Part shown: positions 35,631 to 48,700 of the stretch, in pieces
Layout: every line of letters starts with the position of its first letter
Numbering within the stretch: position 1 is the stretch's first letter
Origin: Branchiostoma belcheri
Lineage: Eukaryota; Chordata; Leptocardii; Amphioxiformes; Branchiostomatidae
Assembly (NCBI RefSeq): GCF_001625305.1
Contig: NW_017802380.1
Span: 4,205,895-4,269,894 of the forward strand
Direction of reading: 5' to 3'
Length of the DNA: 64,000 nt
Notes under the pieces: generated by a model
What the model saw: only the letters and a program-made list of their open reading frames with translations
The model's database searches: none
Told to the model about the DNA's origin: nothing
Position numbers and translations under genes: made by a program

Positions 35631-38600
35631 ATGGCGTCGCCCGGAGGGAAGGGCGACAGCGGGCGGTTTGATTTTGATGCCTGGTGCCGTACGAACAGAA
35701 TCCATGACAGGATCGTGGATTTCCTGCGTTTCCAAGAACTGATGACACCCAGGCTGCTGTCCCGGCTGACCGACGAGGAGAAGGTCATGCTGTCCGAGGA
35801 GGAAGGGGTACAGCAGCGTGACATTGCCAGGCTGGAGGCCGCCATAGATCAGCTGTTTCATGAAGGGCACAGAAAGTCGTCAGCAGGCTTCTCGCCTACA
35901 CACCTGTTCGCTTTGGATAAACTCAGGTAAGAGGACACTTGTTGAGTCTTGGATTTATTCTCATATGTAGCCCTTCTTCACGCTGAATCTTGACGCAAGC
36001 GACTTCCCTGTGAAACATTTCAACAGGAAGTAACGGTAAAAAGACCTTTCACATTCATGGCGCAAGTTTAAAACTGGTAGAAACTCGCTTTACGGTAGTA
36101 TCAGAGTCTGCAGAGACAAAACATTATCATCTATGCGTGTCCTTCTAACCACATGCAAACACAACATGCTTACAAATAAACATGACGGTTATCACTGTGT
36201 AGGTCCGTTATAGCTTTACTGGGTCATACAGGTGTGTGTTCGGGGCTATGACGTCATTATCAAACGATACTGAAACTACGTAACCGCCGAGCACTTAAGA
36301 TAATCTACATCCTTATTCTGACCAGGCACGAATTGAGGAAATTTAATGTTTCTTCGAACATCGATCTTTTACACAGAAGGTACAAATCCATTAGAATGTT
36401 GAGTAGCTATTAGAAAAGTCAAAGGTCGATCAGTACTATGGAGGGGGGGGGGCGGTGTTCCTATGATACATGACATCTTTTGGAATAAAACAAAACCTTC
36501 AACTACTGAATCTTGTGGCACACTAAGGGTGTCGTACTGTAGAACGTACCGAACCCAACCTTATCTTTGCCAAAGTTCACATCACATGACTGCGTCTCTC
36601 CACCAGAAAGCTCCATTTCTCGCTACGAAAATGCTTTAAACGATAACATTACAGACAAACGAAAAGTCACGTGTGAAGGTTATGTGAAACATAAACACGT
36701 AGCAGGACATCATTTTGACGTGAGACCAGAACCTGCATAAAGCGAAAGTTGAAATGCCTTTCTTACGACCAAACAACCTGTCCGAGTGACGTCATTGTTT
36801 GCATATCCCTCCAACACGGCGCCTGGCACTATGTACATGTGCGTAAACTAACATTAGAACGTGACTGAAGCAGTGCGCTTAATGTGTACTAAACTTTGAT
36901 ATGAGAAAAATGCTCCTTGTACAACTGTCTCCCACAGTCAGTTTTCTTTCATGTGTGCGCTTTTGTTTGATGTTGTATTTGTTCTTTGGTCCCATTGGTT
37001 TGTTTTTATCTTATCTTATTCCCATGCGCTGGTGCAAGGATTTGAATATATCATCTTCCCCTTAAGACTTTGACCACATATTTTGTGGCCACCAGCTCAA
37101 CTCTATTGAGGCTACCATATACTAATTTGTCAACTTCACCCTCCCACTCACATAGACCTTAGTTGGTTGTTTGGAGACAACGTTGAAGTTCTGAGATGAA
37201 GTATTCTTGGTTCTATCTTGTTCTGAAGGACCTACAGTGAATCGAGTGAAGCACAGAGAGAAATCGTCAAGACCAAAGCCACAACACTTCAAGACAAACA
37301 GCACAACGGCAGAAGTGAACACCGTGGACCATCGGCCTCGGCTTTTGACAGAGATGTTGTCCGTAAAACTTTTCCTCCATCAGATAACAGAAACAGATAT
37401 TCTCTTAGACCAGAGACACTTTCGAAAACAAAGGGTACGGGTTCACCAATCGTCTCGAACGAAAAGTCAGCACGGGCGAAAGGAACGGTGACCTCAAACG
37501 GCGAGGGCAGGGTTGAGAGAATGCGCGCGCTCTTTTCAAGTTCCACAGAAAACACCGTCTCGTCACGACTCAAAACATTTGAAGAACTGAAAACGTCTCC
37601 AACAAAAACACCTGCGAGGGTTGAAGATTTAAACAAACCAGATAAAGGAAGATCCTTCGTTCCTCTGAGGGACCATGTTAGTAAAAGGTTCCCCTACTTG
37701 ACTGATGAGTCAACCAAAAGGCATTCTATGCCTCTGGAGAAAACATTTCAGCAAACCGCCACGGAAAATGAAAAAGCGGACAATCCCCACGCCCCTGTTG
37801 AAGAGTCTGGCCATCCAACATCCTTCAGGCCGTCTAGGTTAGGCTATAAGAGTGAGTCAGATATATTGAACCCGGAATCTTCCATAATGACCAGTGCAAT
37901 ACCAGAAGAAGGCCAATCACCTGTGGACAAAAATGTCTCTTCTGACTGGCTCTATGACGTTCCAAAACCTATGAAAGATAGAGCAGATAGTTTTAAAAGG
38001 TCCGATATATTTCGAAGGCCCCTACGCCCTACCCCTTCCTTACCGTCATCGGGTAAGGAAGACTTCTTGAAGATGAGCTCAAAACAAGTAGCAGAAATCG
38101 ACGAGGAAATGGACCACCCCACGTTAGAACCCGACGACATGACGTTAAGCAAAGAACTAGAAACGGAGTGGTTTCAGAGAGCACATCTGCTCCGGAACAC
38201 GTCACCAATGCCCGCAGCGACAGTGAGACGGAGAGTTGAACCTCATGGGCTCTCGTTGGTTTCAAAGCCCTTCGACCATTGGTCGCCATCGGAGGTGCGG
38301 CAGTACTTCGAAGCCGATCCCCAGGAGGACATTCGACGCCACGCCAGTCTATTCGAAGAGAACTCAGTGAGCGGTTGGGACTTGGTCTCCAAAGACGACA
38401 TCGACAGCTTCCTAAAGAACGAGCTGAAGATAGCCAACGCAGGGCACAGGAGGAAGATCCAGCGGAGGATCTCCACTCTCCAGCGGCGGGAGGCGCTCAG
38501 ACCAGGCGCCGTCCCGTCCCCGGTCGCCGAGCCGAAGAACCTGACGATCGTCTACAACGACGGCAGGAAGGTGACGGCCACCTGGAAGCCCCCGCGTCAC

Positions 38601-41600
38601 AAGATCGACGCCTACATGGTCACCATCACGGAACTGTACGAGCCTTACACAGAACTCGTCATGAAGAGGTTGAGTCACTACGAAGACACGTCGATCACGT
38701 GCGAGGGGCTGCAGCCAAGGACGCACTACGTCATCCGCGTGGTGGCGCTTTGCGGAGACGAGGAGAGCGAACCGCTTTCCCAACCCTTCCGCACGAGCGA
38801 GGAACTCCACGGCGACTCGTCCCCTCGGACCGTAAAGAGAAGCGCCTCCATCAACAATCAAAGCCACTACATGACCCCTGCCCCGCTCTATCACGTGTAC
38901 CAGACGGAGAGGATACCGATCCTGGTAAAGAGCGACACTCAAGGACCGCCTACTCTCACCTGGATGTCTTCAAGTACCCCCACGTGGGACAAGTTTCCTC
39001 AAGTCATCCAGAGCGGAATCAAGTACCGTCTTACCCCGACGCAGAGGCAGCTCCAAGAGGCTATGTTTGAGGTGCTTTCGTCCGAAGAGTCCTTCATCAA
39101 GAGCATGTACGTCTTAGGGGAACACTTCTTGAGGAACCTGGAGAAGAAGAACGTCGCGGGCGGACAGGCGCTGACCTTGATCTCCGTCCACGTCGCTCAC
39201 GTCATCAACGCCAGCCGGGCCTTCCTGTCCGACCTGCAGGCGCGCGTGCGCGAACAGGCGCCCGTCGTCTCCGACGTGTGTGACATCATCCTCCGCCACG
39301 CCAGCAAGCGGTTCCAGGAGCCGTACGTCACCTACTGCAGGAACATGCACTACCACTCCAAGGCACTGATCGGGCTCATGCAAGCCGACAAGTCCTTCTG
39401 CGACGACGTGCGGCAGTTAGAAACCGACCCGCAGTGCGGAAACCTCCCCATGACTGCCTTCTTGTTGACGCCTATGCAGAGAGTGACGCGCTTCCCCCTC
39501 CTTGTCGACCGAATCCTGACGTTCAGAGACGTAAACTCGGAGTTGTTTTTGACAGCAGAGCAGGCCTTACAGACGACGAAGGCCCTTGCCGTAAAATGCA
39601 ACCAAGCAGCCTACAAAGAACAACAGGCTATGGAGCTAGAGGAGCTGGTGGTCAACAAACTTCGCCTCGCGAAATGCAAACCGCCGTTTTCTTTGCTGGA
39701 CAAGAGCCGCTGGATTGTGAAACAGGGAGAGCTCATCTTGGTGAGGGACAAGGGACCAAACACCCACCGCTATGTCATTCTTCTATCGGACTGTCTTCTC
39801 ATCGCAAAGAAGCTTCACAAGCGGGGAAGCGAGGTCACATACGAGCTGGTCAACTACTGCATGCGCAACAGGCTGGATGTGGAAGAAGTCAACAAGATTT
39901 ACGACGACTCGGAAAGAGCCAGCTCGTCAGACGGAGGCAAAGGGAGGCTGTCATCCTTTCTGCAGTCATTGTATTTCTTCAAGCCCAAACCAACCAGCAA
40001 ACTCCGCGTGACCCTGCACGAGGACAGCTCCGGGCAGCACCAGGAGATGGTGTTCTCCCTGAAGACGGAGAGCGAGCTGACGCGGTGGGTGGAGGCGCTG
40101 CAGTACAGCGCAGCCGATCCGCAAGGCGGGAAGATTTACCCGGACTGGGACTGCCCCATGACGGTCGTGACGAAGAGCAGGAACGCCGCGCAGCCGGACG
40201 AGCTGTCCCTGGAGAAGGGGGACATCGTGAGGGTCCTGAGGAAGATGCATGACGGCATGTGGCACGGCGAGACCATCCATGACGGCAGGCAGGGCTGGTT
40301 CCCCCACATCTGCGTGGAGGAGGTCAAAGACAGCGACCACTACAAGGCCAAGCAGCTCAGGCAAAAGCACGGCTCCAGTCCAGAAAAAGACGTCAAAGGT
40401 AAAACAGCATGCTTTTCTAATGATTCATTGTTCACTCACACAGTTGTATTGATCCCAACCAGTCTTTTCTTTCTCCTCCATTCTTTACGATTTTTATACG
40501 ATGGCTGTCTGATCGCATCTTCTTCCGCAGAGTACACATACGTGACACTGTTCGACCTGGAGCCGGAGTTCCCGACAGCCCTGCGCCTGCAGAAAGACCA
40601 GAAAGTCGAGATCCTAGATTTCAGGTCAGTTTCCTCAAACTGTTTAAAGTTCTTCCCAGTTTGGTTGTCTCAGATTGCCATGTAAAATGTATGTAATCAA
40701 AGGTAGTGTGACGCTACAGTTTGTTGATGGGTATCTTTACTTTCCAGGGACGGTGAGTGGTACCAGGCCAGGCTTTTGGACACCTTAGAGGTCGGACTGG
40801 TCCCGGCAGACTATGTGGCACCCATGGACGACCTACTGAGGGAAGAGTGAGTATCCAGCCCACAAACTCTTAATGCTTTTGATCCCCACAACTTTCCTGG
40901 AGTATCATTCCACGTAGCTTGTCGTAGTCTAGTGGCAATCTGGTTACTCAAGAAGTGATTTTGTACAGGTGGTACCTGGGATCCATGGACAGGAAGGACG
41001 CCGACGCTCTTCTGCGGGCCTGTGGCATCGGGACGTACCTGGTCAGGGAAACACACAACACTAAAGGTAAGGAACAGACTAGCATCAAATCAAATCATAC
41101 CCAGCCCATAGAAGTGGTCTCATGCATATGGTGTCCCGAACAGCGGTCCGTGTTACCATACATACATGTAGTGTAGACGGGCTATGATTTCTTGTTGTGC
41201 GATGACAAGCTTGTCTCACTTTTGAACAAAACACTTTTGGACAACATGGAAAAGTAGGAGTAAAAGGAGTATAATGCATTCCTTATGGCATTGGTACCTT
41301 TTTTTTTCAAAGAATGTGCTGACATTTTCATGATATACATTCATGTATCATACCCAGGGCCGCATGTGTACACGATTTCTGTGAAGAACAAGGACAAGGA
41401 GGGGAGGGAGGTCATCCGGCGGTTCAAGGTGGAGAGAACCAAGCACAACAAGCTGCGCGTCTCCAAGGAGCAAGAGTTCGACACCTTACAGGAGCTGATG
41501 AAGGACCTCATAGGTGAGAAGACGATGTTGGTTTTAGAAAAAGAAATGTCTCGAGGAACCGCACATCTCGTAATCACTAGGCAGGTGTGTCTCTTCGGCG

Positions 41601-43875
41601 TGATTTTGTGCGGGAGTTAGCTGGCCAGAGAAGATCCAATTTGCGACCCACGGCAATTGGATCGTGGGTCGCAAATTGGATCTTCTCTGACCGGCTAACT
41701 CCCCTGGCATACTATCCTTCACTTCGGCTAATTTCTACTATTTTTCCAGCGATCAGCGGTGCCTGGTAGAGGCTAGGTACACGACTATTCTTGATCAGTG
41801 TGCGTGCGCAGGATAGTAAAGCTCTGTTACATTTTGATAACAATCTAATGATTGTTCATTTCTCCAGAGAAAGGCAGCATTGCTGGCTGTCCCCTTGACC
41901 AGCCTTGTCCCAAGCCCAAACCGCAGATCAAGGACTTCAAAGGCCGGTGGGAGGTGTCCAGGGAGAGGATCAAACTGGGCAAGAAGCTGGGCCAGGGGCA
42001 GTTCGGAGACGTGGTGGAAGGTATGGAAATCTGCACATATCTTCTTCTATTTATCAGAATTTGACGATAGGCGTTTAGAATTAGGGCAACACATGGCACA
42101 GAAATGGCGTAGTTAACTAGCCTGGTTATCAAACCTATTATAGCTCCCGAGTCCTACATCCTCTCCTCTGTTTGCGGAGAGGATGTAGGACTCAGGAGCT
42201 ATAATAGGTTTGGTAACCAGGCTAGTACCTAACGAAGACCGCGTCTGTCTCTACCCCACAAACAGGGTTCTGGAATGGTACCGGTGACTCCGACGACTCG
42301 CCCGTGAAGGTGGCGGTGAAGACGACCAAGGCCGGGTCGACCGTCTCGGCCTTCCTGCAGGAGGCGGAGATGATGATGAGGCTGTACCACCCGAACCTGG
42401 TGCAGCTGTACGGCGTCTGCTCCGAGAAGGACCCGGTCCTCATCATCACCGAGTTCATGGCGAACGGCAGCCTGGAGAAGTACCTGCGGCACGGGCAGGG
42501 CAGCGGCTTCACACTCATGGAACTCGTCAATATAGCGGTACAGGTAGGTCGAGATCATTGTTAACACTGTAGTACTGGAAGAAGTTGAATTTTGATCTGA
42601 TGGTTTATACTCCTAGATTATCTCTTGACTAGAATGGTATCCTGGCTAACAGTATGTAGGAAAACAGAAACTAAGGTCACTTTTAAGTGCGTATATTTTG
42701 TGTTTTGTAGGTGTCTGACGGGATGGCGTACCTGGAGGAGAACGCCATCGTGCACCGTGATCTGCGGGCGGCTAACGTGCTGGTGGGGGAGGACAGCGTC
42801 TGTAAGGTGGCCGACTTCGGGCTGGCCAGGATAGACCACTACAAGGCTTCCTCTGGTAAACCCCTGCTTCCATCTATGTTCAGCCCTCAAGAGAAGAATG
42901 TTAATCTGTAAAATGGTGTTGTCAAGCAGCTAGTCGATAATTGTTAAGTGTCTTCATTCAGGGCCTAGCAACTCCTCTAATGCTAAAATGTGTCTTTTAT
43001 TGCAGATTGATAACTTGCTGAATTTCTTAATGCTGAGTGCAAAGTCCCTCCTAGCGTATACGAATCACCCCTTTCTTCCCAAGAACACTTGCTAGATTAG
43101 AAGGTTAGCTAAGTGGGTTAATACGGTATGCAATGTACTTCATACAATCATGTCATCTCTCATCCATCCAGCCCAGTTCCCGATCAGATGGACGGCTATC
43201 GAGTCCATCCAGACCCACGAGTTCACGGTGCAGTCTGATGTCTGGTCTTTCGGTATCCTCATGGCGGAAATCCTCAGCAAGGGGAAGGTACCCTACATGG
43301 GTGAGTATCATACACACATCTCTTCTAAAACGTGTATTAAGATACAACCAACCAACCTAAGGATCACTATTCACCTACCTATAGAGATCATTTTACTTGA
43401 GTCTACAGTTCCCTTCAAGGCAATGCTCCAAAAACTCCACGTCTTGCATGCTTTGGAACACATTCTTGACAAGCTGTCTTCTAAATGAAATGGCACAGTA
43501 GAAACTTCCCTATGCTTTGCAAAATGCCTTCAAGAGATGTTGAGCTGCATGTACCAGCCCCATGAAATGAACCTCGTGGTGCTTTGGCGGAGTAACCTCA
43601 ACTCTGATAAGCGAAATAGACACATACTCCTTATGTATTGTACCGCCACTTCACAATTCACACATATGCCCCAAATATATATCTTTGCAGGATGGGACAA
43701 CACCCAGGTGCTACAGAGGGTGGTGCAGGGTTACCGGCTGCCGAGAGAGAGCAGCTGGCCGGAGAGTCTGTACCAGCTCATGCGCCAGTGTTGGGACAAG
43801 GAACCGGCCAAACGGCCCTCCTTCAGTACACTGCGCGATACGCTGAGGGACTTCCTCCTCAATACCAGGGAATAG
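35631..43875 (+). CDS. Ephexin-type RhoGEF fused to a Src-type tyrosine kinase
   Basis: Eleven exons: 35631-35926, 37229-40398, 40531-40624, 40748-40846, 40969-41066, 41358-41513, 41868-42020, 42266-42543, 42711-42855, 43172-43300, 43691-43875; 1600 aa, all phases consistent. Order: SAM-like N-terminus, disordered region with LYDVP, SAM (445-515), FN3 (530-625), DH (705-890; [20 protein letters not shown]), PH (920-1065), ephexin-type SH3 (1075-1140), Src-type SH3 (1158-1220), SH2 (1220-1305; YLVRE), tyrosine kinase (1325-1595). Kinase landmarks: glycine loop [13 protein letters not shown] lysine, Thr gatekeeper (IITEF), [14 protein letters not shown], then [12 protein letters not shown]. The activation loop is about four residues shorter than Src but keeps one Tyr (DHYK); the usual APE is AIE; there is no C-terminal inhibitory tail tyrosine and no N-terminal myristoylation signal. 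One polypeptide could phosphorylate and control its own Rho exchange activity. The start at 35631 was chosen by similarity to the paralogue. Confidence 0.88.
41612..41775. repeat. Truncated fold-back element related to 4665-4876
   Basis: An inner hairpin (AGAAGATCCAATTTGCGACC and its inverse) is followed by CTCCCCTGGCAT and GCCTGGTAGAGGCTA, shared with the right arm of the element at 4665-4876. The matching left arm is missing. It lies in the intron after the SH2 exons of the GEF-kinase gene. Confidence 0.8.
42118..42224. repeat. Fold-back element (TAGCCTGG family) in a kinase intron
   Basis: Ends TAGCCTGGTTA and TAACCAGGCTA, internal match to 26497-26590. The flanks GTAGTTAAC and GTACCTAAC agree at 7 of 9 bases, consistent with an older 9-bp target duplication. 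It occupies nearly half of the 245-bp intron between the glycine-loop exon and the next kinase exon. Confidence 0.88.
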
Positions 43876-44368
43876 CAACATCAACATGTACAGCATTTCT
43901 GCTTTCATGGCAAACCTATGTCTTCCTTTCAAAGATTACTGTGAAAAAGTTAAGAAAGCTTTTAGTCACATTCACATCGAGCATGCCACGAGACCATATC
44001 AGAGTCTTAATGACACTATGACAAAACAGGAGAAAACTATTGAATTCATGTATATGTCTTTATTTTTATAATCTATAATCATGCTGTACAGAATTTCTGA
44101 TAAATCTTTTATCACATTTAATGTATGAAGATATTCTACTTGAAGGAAATGTATTTTGATATGGCTGCTATGCTTTTGCTACTGACAAATGTCTAAGTAC
44201 AAGTGATGAAGATGTTGCAAAATGAACACCAGTGTGTGCAATAATTGCATCAATATGCTTTTCTCTAAAAAGTGTGTATACTTTTCTCTAAAAAGTCTCT
44301 ATGTACGTAATACTGGACAATCATGTGAAAGGATTGGCTTGTGTGTAAACCCAGAGAAATCAGACTTG

Positions 44369-44374
44369 AAATAA
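44369..44374 (+). terminator. Poly(A) signal of the GEF-kinase gene
   Basis: AATAAA about 500 bp after the stop codon. The interval 43876-44368 is read as its 3' UTR. Confidence 0.6.
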
Positions 44375-45347
44375 AAATGGAAAAGATATGCTGAAGTTTC
44401 ATAGATCTATACTTTATTCTCATAAAGTTGCCACCTTCTTAAGCAGCAAGACATACTGTAAACTACCCCTGACGCTGCTGAAGGAAAATTGATAGTATGC
44501 AAGTAATATGTATATTAACCAATACACCAGACAGTACAGGTAGATACTACTAGTAGTATCACGCTGAGATCCATCTTTTAGTATTACAGTATATGTTCAT
44601 TAACAGAGGCCTACAGAATGGGTATGAAACCTAGGTCTATAACTATCTACAACTTGGGCAGTGGATGGAACTATGCAAATATTGAAGAAAATTAAGTTGA
44701 GGTAGAAAACCAAAATAAAACCCAAAACATTCTACGTTTCCTTGTTTTAAGCTCTACGATTTTTTCTTAGCCATTTTCTTTACTCCTTTTGCTAGACATA
44801 CACAAGAACAATAATTCCATCAATGTGTTAGTGATATCGATTATCCCTACCGGTATGTAAACAAATCAAGGATCAAACAAAAATGAAGTTCAACATACTA
44901 TGGAGAAATGAAAATGCCCCAAGTACATGTACACCATTCAATGAAAGGCACTACAAATATGAATGTTTTATATGTAAACTACATGTATAAGCAGCATGAT
45001 TGTCAGGATTATGCTAATGAAATCTAAACAGAGAAAGGCTTATTTCTGAAAATGACCGAAGAGTAATTGCTTTATTTAGTACTTTTTAAGATTACCCAGC
45101 TACATGTAGTACATGGAAGGCACACACGGAAAGGCAAGCTATCAAGCACATGATGCAGACTCATTACATGAGTAGGAGATTATGTACATATATTCAGCTT
45201 CATTCTAAAGCTTTTAGTTTTATCATATTTCTAGATTCTTCTATCGAATGTCTTTGTAGCCTGTACACATACACATACACATCTTTTCAACATGTATCCT
45301 ATTATACAGTTATACAACAGTTTCTACCGACAAAGCTATAGATAATC

Positions 45348-45353
45348 TTTATT
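45348..45353 (-). terminator. Candidate poly(A) signal of GTSE1
   Basis: TTTATT on the plus strand (AATAAA on the minus strand), about 365 bp beyond the GTSE1 stop codon. Further TTTATT copies exist between 44400 and 45080, so the exact end is uncertain. No gene is seen in 44380-45340. Confidence 0.45.
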
Positions 45354-45717
45354 CAATGTTCTCCTTAACATGTTTCAAATAGGAAGGTTTCTACTCTTCA
45401 TTCAAGTCATAATTTAAAGACTAGCACAGGTTTTAAAAAAATCCTTTCAAGTTTCAACAAAGAACTTCAACGTATGTACTAATGAATCTAATGGTGCGAT
45501 CAATGCAATTTGAGGATGATTTCAAAATGGTTAAGTTTCAAACCAGTGTGTAGTACAGTCACTAGTAACAGCCATGTGCGGTATAGTATGCAAATAAAAT
45601 ACATGGGTGTATAAGGATGATAATAACTACTACTATGACTAGTTTCACCACTGTAACCATGTATGTTGTAGATTATAGGATTTCTGTTGGTCTGGGTTAT
45701 GTTGCAGGTTTGCAGGC

Positions 45718-48700
45718 TCAAATGTCAATCAGCTGGGGAGCAAATGAAGAAAAATATTGATCATCATCATTCAAAGATCTTGCCAACATGTACAATGGAC
45801 ATGGACAGTTGACCAAAACTAAATGTTCTGTCCTAAACAGGTGGCTATCATTCTGAGAAGTAATGCAAGCTGTAAAGGACTGAGATTCAAACACTCCTAC
45901 CCTGGTACTTTCTGGTCTAGAAGCATGATTGCAGATGATGAACCACTAGACCTTGCACACTACAAAAAAAAAAATGGAAAACAAGACTATAGTACTGTAG
46001 AAACAACAGTGCAAAAGACTTACATTTGCTACAGCAGGAGAGTTGCTCTTCATGTCGTCCTCTCCAAAGTCGATGAGCGGCTTGGGCAAGTTGTCTGGAC
46101 CAGAGCCTCTCAAGGCCAGAGGAGAGTCGTTTGCCTCTTGCACCTTCCTCAAGTGTGGAGCCGGGAATTCTGAGGGGCTGTCATTGGCAGCAGCAAGAGT
46201 AGGCAGGCAGGACCTTCTACTGGACCTGTGGGAACAAGAACAAATCTATTGAGTTACTTAGTAAAGGAATGGCTAAGCAATGGCTATTGCTTGCTTGTTA
46301 TACCTTGGCACCCCTACTCAAAAGGGTCAACTCTATGTAAGAAACAAGAAGGGAAGAAGGCAACGATGTGGAATGTTAATATAGGTTGTCAAGACTAACA
46401 ACAAGGTTGGAGTTTAGGAAAGATACCCAAAATATGAACCATTGGCTCAAGGAATCAGCAAATGGCAACTGACAAAAGTTGCAACTTGAATGTATGTATG
46501 TGTGTATAGCCATAAATATAGTAATCCATAACAAAGGAGGGCAATTACATAATGCCACACAGCAAAAGATGCCAGGCATGCTTACCCTGGTGTAGGTATA
46601 GCGGACCCCCTGGATGGGAGTCGGGACTGCCTCTGCATGCTCCTGGGGGTGGGGATGCCCGACCGTCTCCTGGTGGAGCCCGAGGCTGCCCCGGGGATCC
46701 TGCTGTTCTGTGGGGTGCTGGGAACTACAGGCAGCGGTCTGGGCAGGAGAGTCAGATTCAGCTTTATCAATAATACAGATAATCTTTATTGTACGTTTCT
46801 GCCCCAATGGTTTTGTACACAAATACATCTACACTGTATTAGCTATTGGCATTGGGATATCATGAGTTTGGAAAAAGTACAACAAGAATTGTGCCAACAG
46901 TTGCCAAGTACATGCAGCATGTGTAATCTTTGATGATCTACTTTTGTTGCTAGAGTATATACAGACAATTAACCCTCTTTGGTACCTGTTTGTGTTTCCT
47001 GGCTGCTCGTCCACAGAGATGCGTTTGGGGACAACCTTCTTGTCCTGCAGTACCGGTGTGGAGGCAGAGGGGACAGCGCGGGGGGTTAGGGCAGGGATGG
47101 CCCGGGGAGTGGACTGCACCTGGCTGTTTGCTGGGGGAAAAGGAAGGACAGGATAGGATAATGCTACAAAACTTCACTGCTGTAGAGATATCAACATGCT
47201 ATAAAAACAAGGGCAAGACAAGAACCAGAAGGTCAAGTACTGTAAGTCTGTAAGATCATACATGTATTACCAAACTGAATACTAGAAAGTCAGAGGCACC
47301 AGACTTCAGTACAGCATGCCAGCTTGACAGATTTGATTATTCCAAGTGTAGGTTGCAGTTACTTAATCATCCAGTTGCCAACCCATTCTACAAGTATTCC
47401 TAGTAGTATAGTACCCAAATTACATTACATATTATGCACTGCAGGTAGCAGTATTCACAACTAAGTGTCTAGCCATTCAGTAAATATTACTGAATGGGCA
47501 GACAAAGCATTTGTACATTTTGTAAAGAAACTAGACCCTTTATACTTACCATTAACCTTGGGTGTGCTGATCTGAGACATGGGCAGTGTGGCCCTCATGG
47601 GCTGCTGTTTCTTAGGCATGGGCACACCGTAACCTCCCCCTGGCAGGAGAGACTTCTTAGAGAAGCTGGTGTTGGCTGCAGCGGCGGGTTTGGCCAGCTG
47701 GGGTTTGGTCTGAGGCGGTGCAAGACCTGACACCCTCTTCTTACTGGGCCCTGCAGGGAGATTTTGAAACGTGATCACTATTATACTAGTGCTAAAGAAG
47801 TGTACTGAGTTTTACACTCCTTGGCTGAGTGCATTTTCAATTGTAGTGTTTTCATATAGAGAATTTAGGGAAGTTCATTCTACCTTTAGAAGGGGTTGAT
47901 GAAGTCCTGGAGGCAGAGGATGTGGAGTTTGACCTGCGTCGATTTGACAGCTTGGGCAGACTCCCTGAACGCTGTGGCATGGCGCTTGTCTTCACAACCT
48001 AAGATGGAACATGATCAAAACTTTGTTGATGCATAAAAGATGCAAAGACATTTGTGTTTTGTTTCTAAACACCTAAATGATGGATAATAACAACAACTGA
48101 AACTAGAAATGAGCACAAAGTAGGCACTTCCATAAGCAAATGAACAAGCTCTTCCAATCCCCATATATGTGCTGCAGTTTTAGAGTTTCAGTATGCTAAG
48201 CCAGAGGGGGTGAAGTCTGCCATCTCTGGTTGCCATGCTGTACCTTTGCATTCTGAGGCAGTGATCCCAGAGAGCCTTTCCTCTTGACAGCTGCTGGTGC
48301 CGAGGCTGTGGAGATGTCACTGACATCAGACGCCACGCTGCCTGCATCATCTGAGTCGTCTATACTGCCGTTACTGAAGCTGCGGCCCAGAGAACCCAGA
48401 CTGGGGTTTGTACTGTCCTGCTTGTGGAAGATTGCATGGTGTAAGTAAGTTATAAGAAGATGGAGTTGTCTTTGTATTCATATCAAACACTGTGTGAGAG
48501 AAAAAATATTCTATAGACAAAAAATGTTTCTGAATCCTTCTGACTGAGAAAACTAACTCCTCAGGACATTGACAAGAGAAAAAAATGAACATACTATTAG
48601 GAATATTAAACAAAAATTCTACAGCACTGCTGTTGCCTATATGATTGAAACCAAGAGACATTACACAATGCTCAGAGTCATATTGCCCTTGACTTACATT

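Noticed and set aside
37229..43875. The GEF-kinase fusion as an assembly chimera
   Set aside because: The paralogue at 8731-14445 has the same GEF-SH3-SH3-SH2 order, and the linker remnant there matches the exon before the kinase. Two independent chimeras with matching phases are unlikely.
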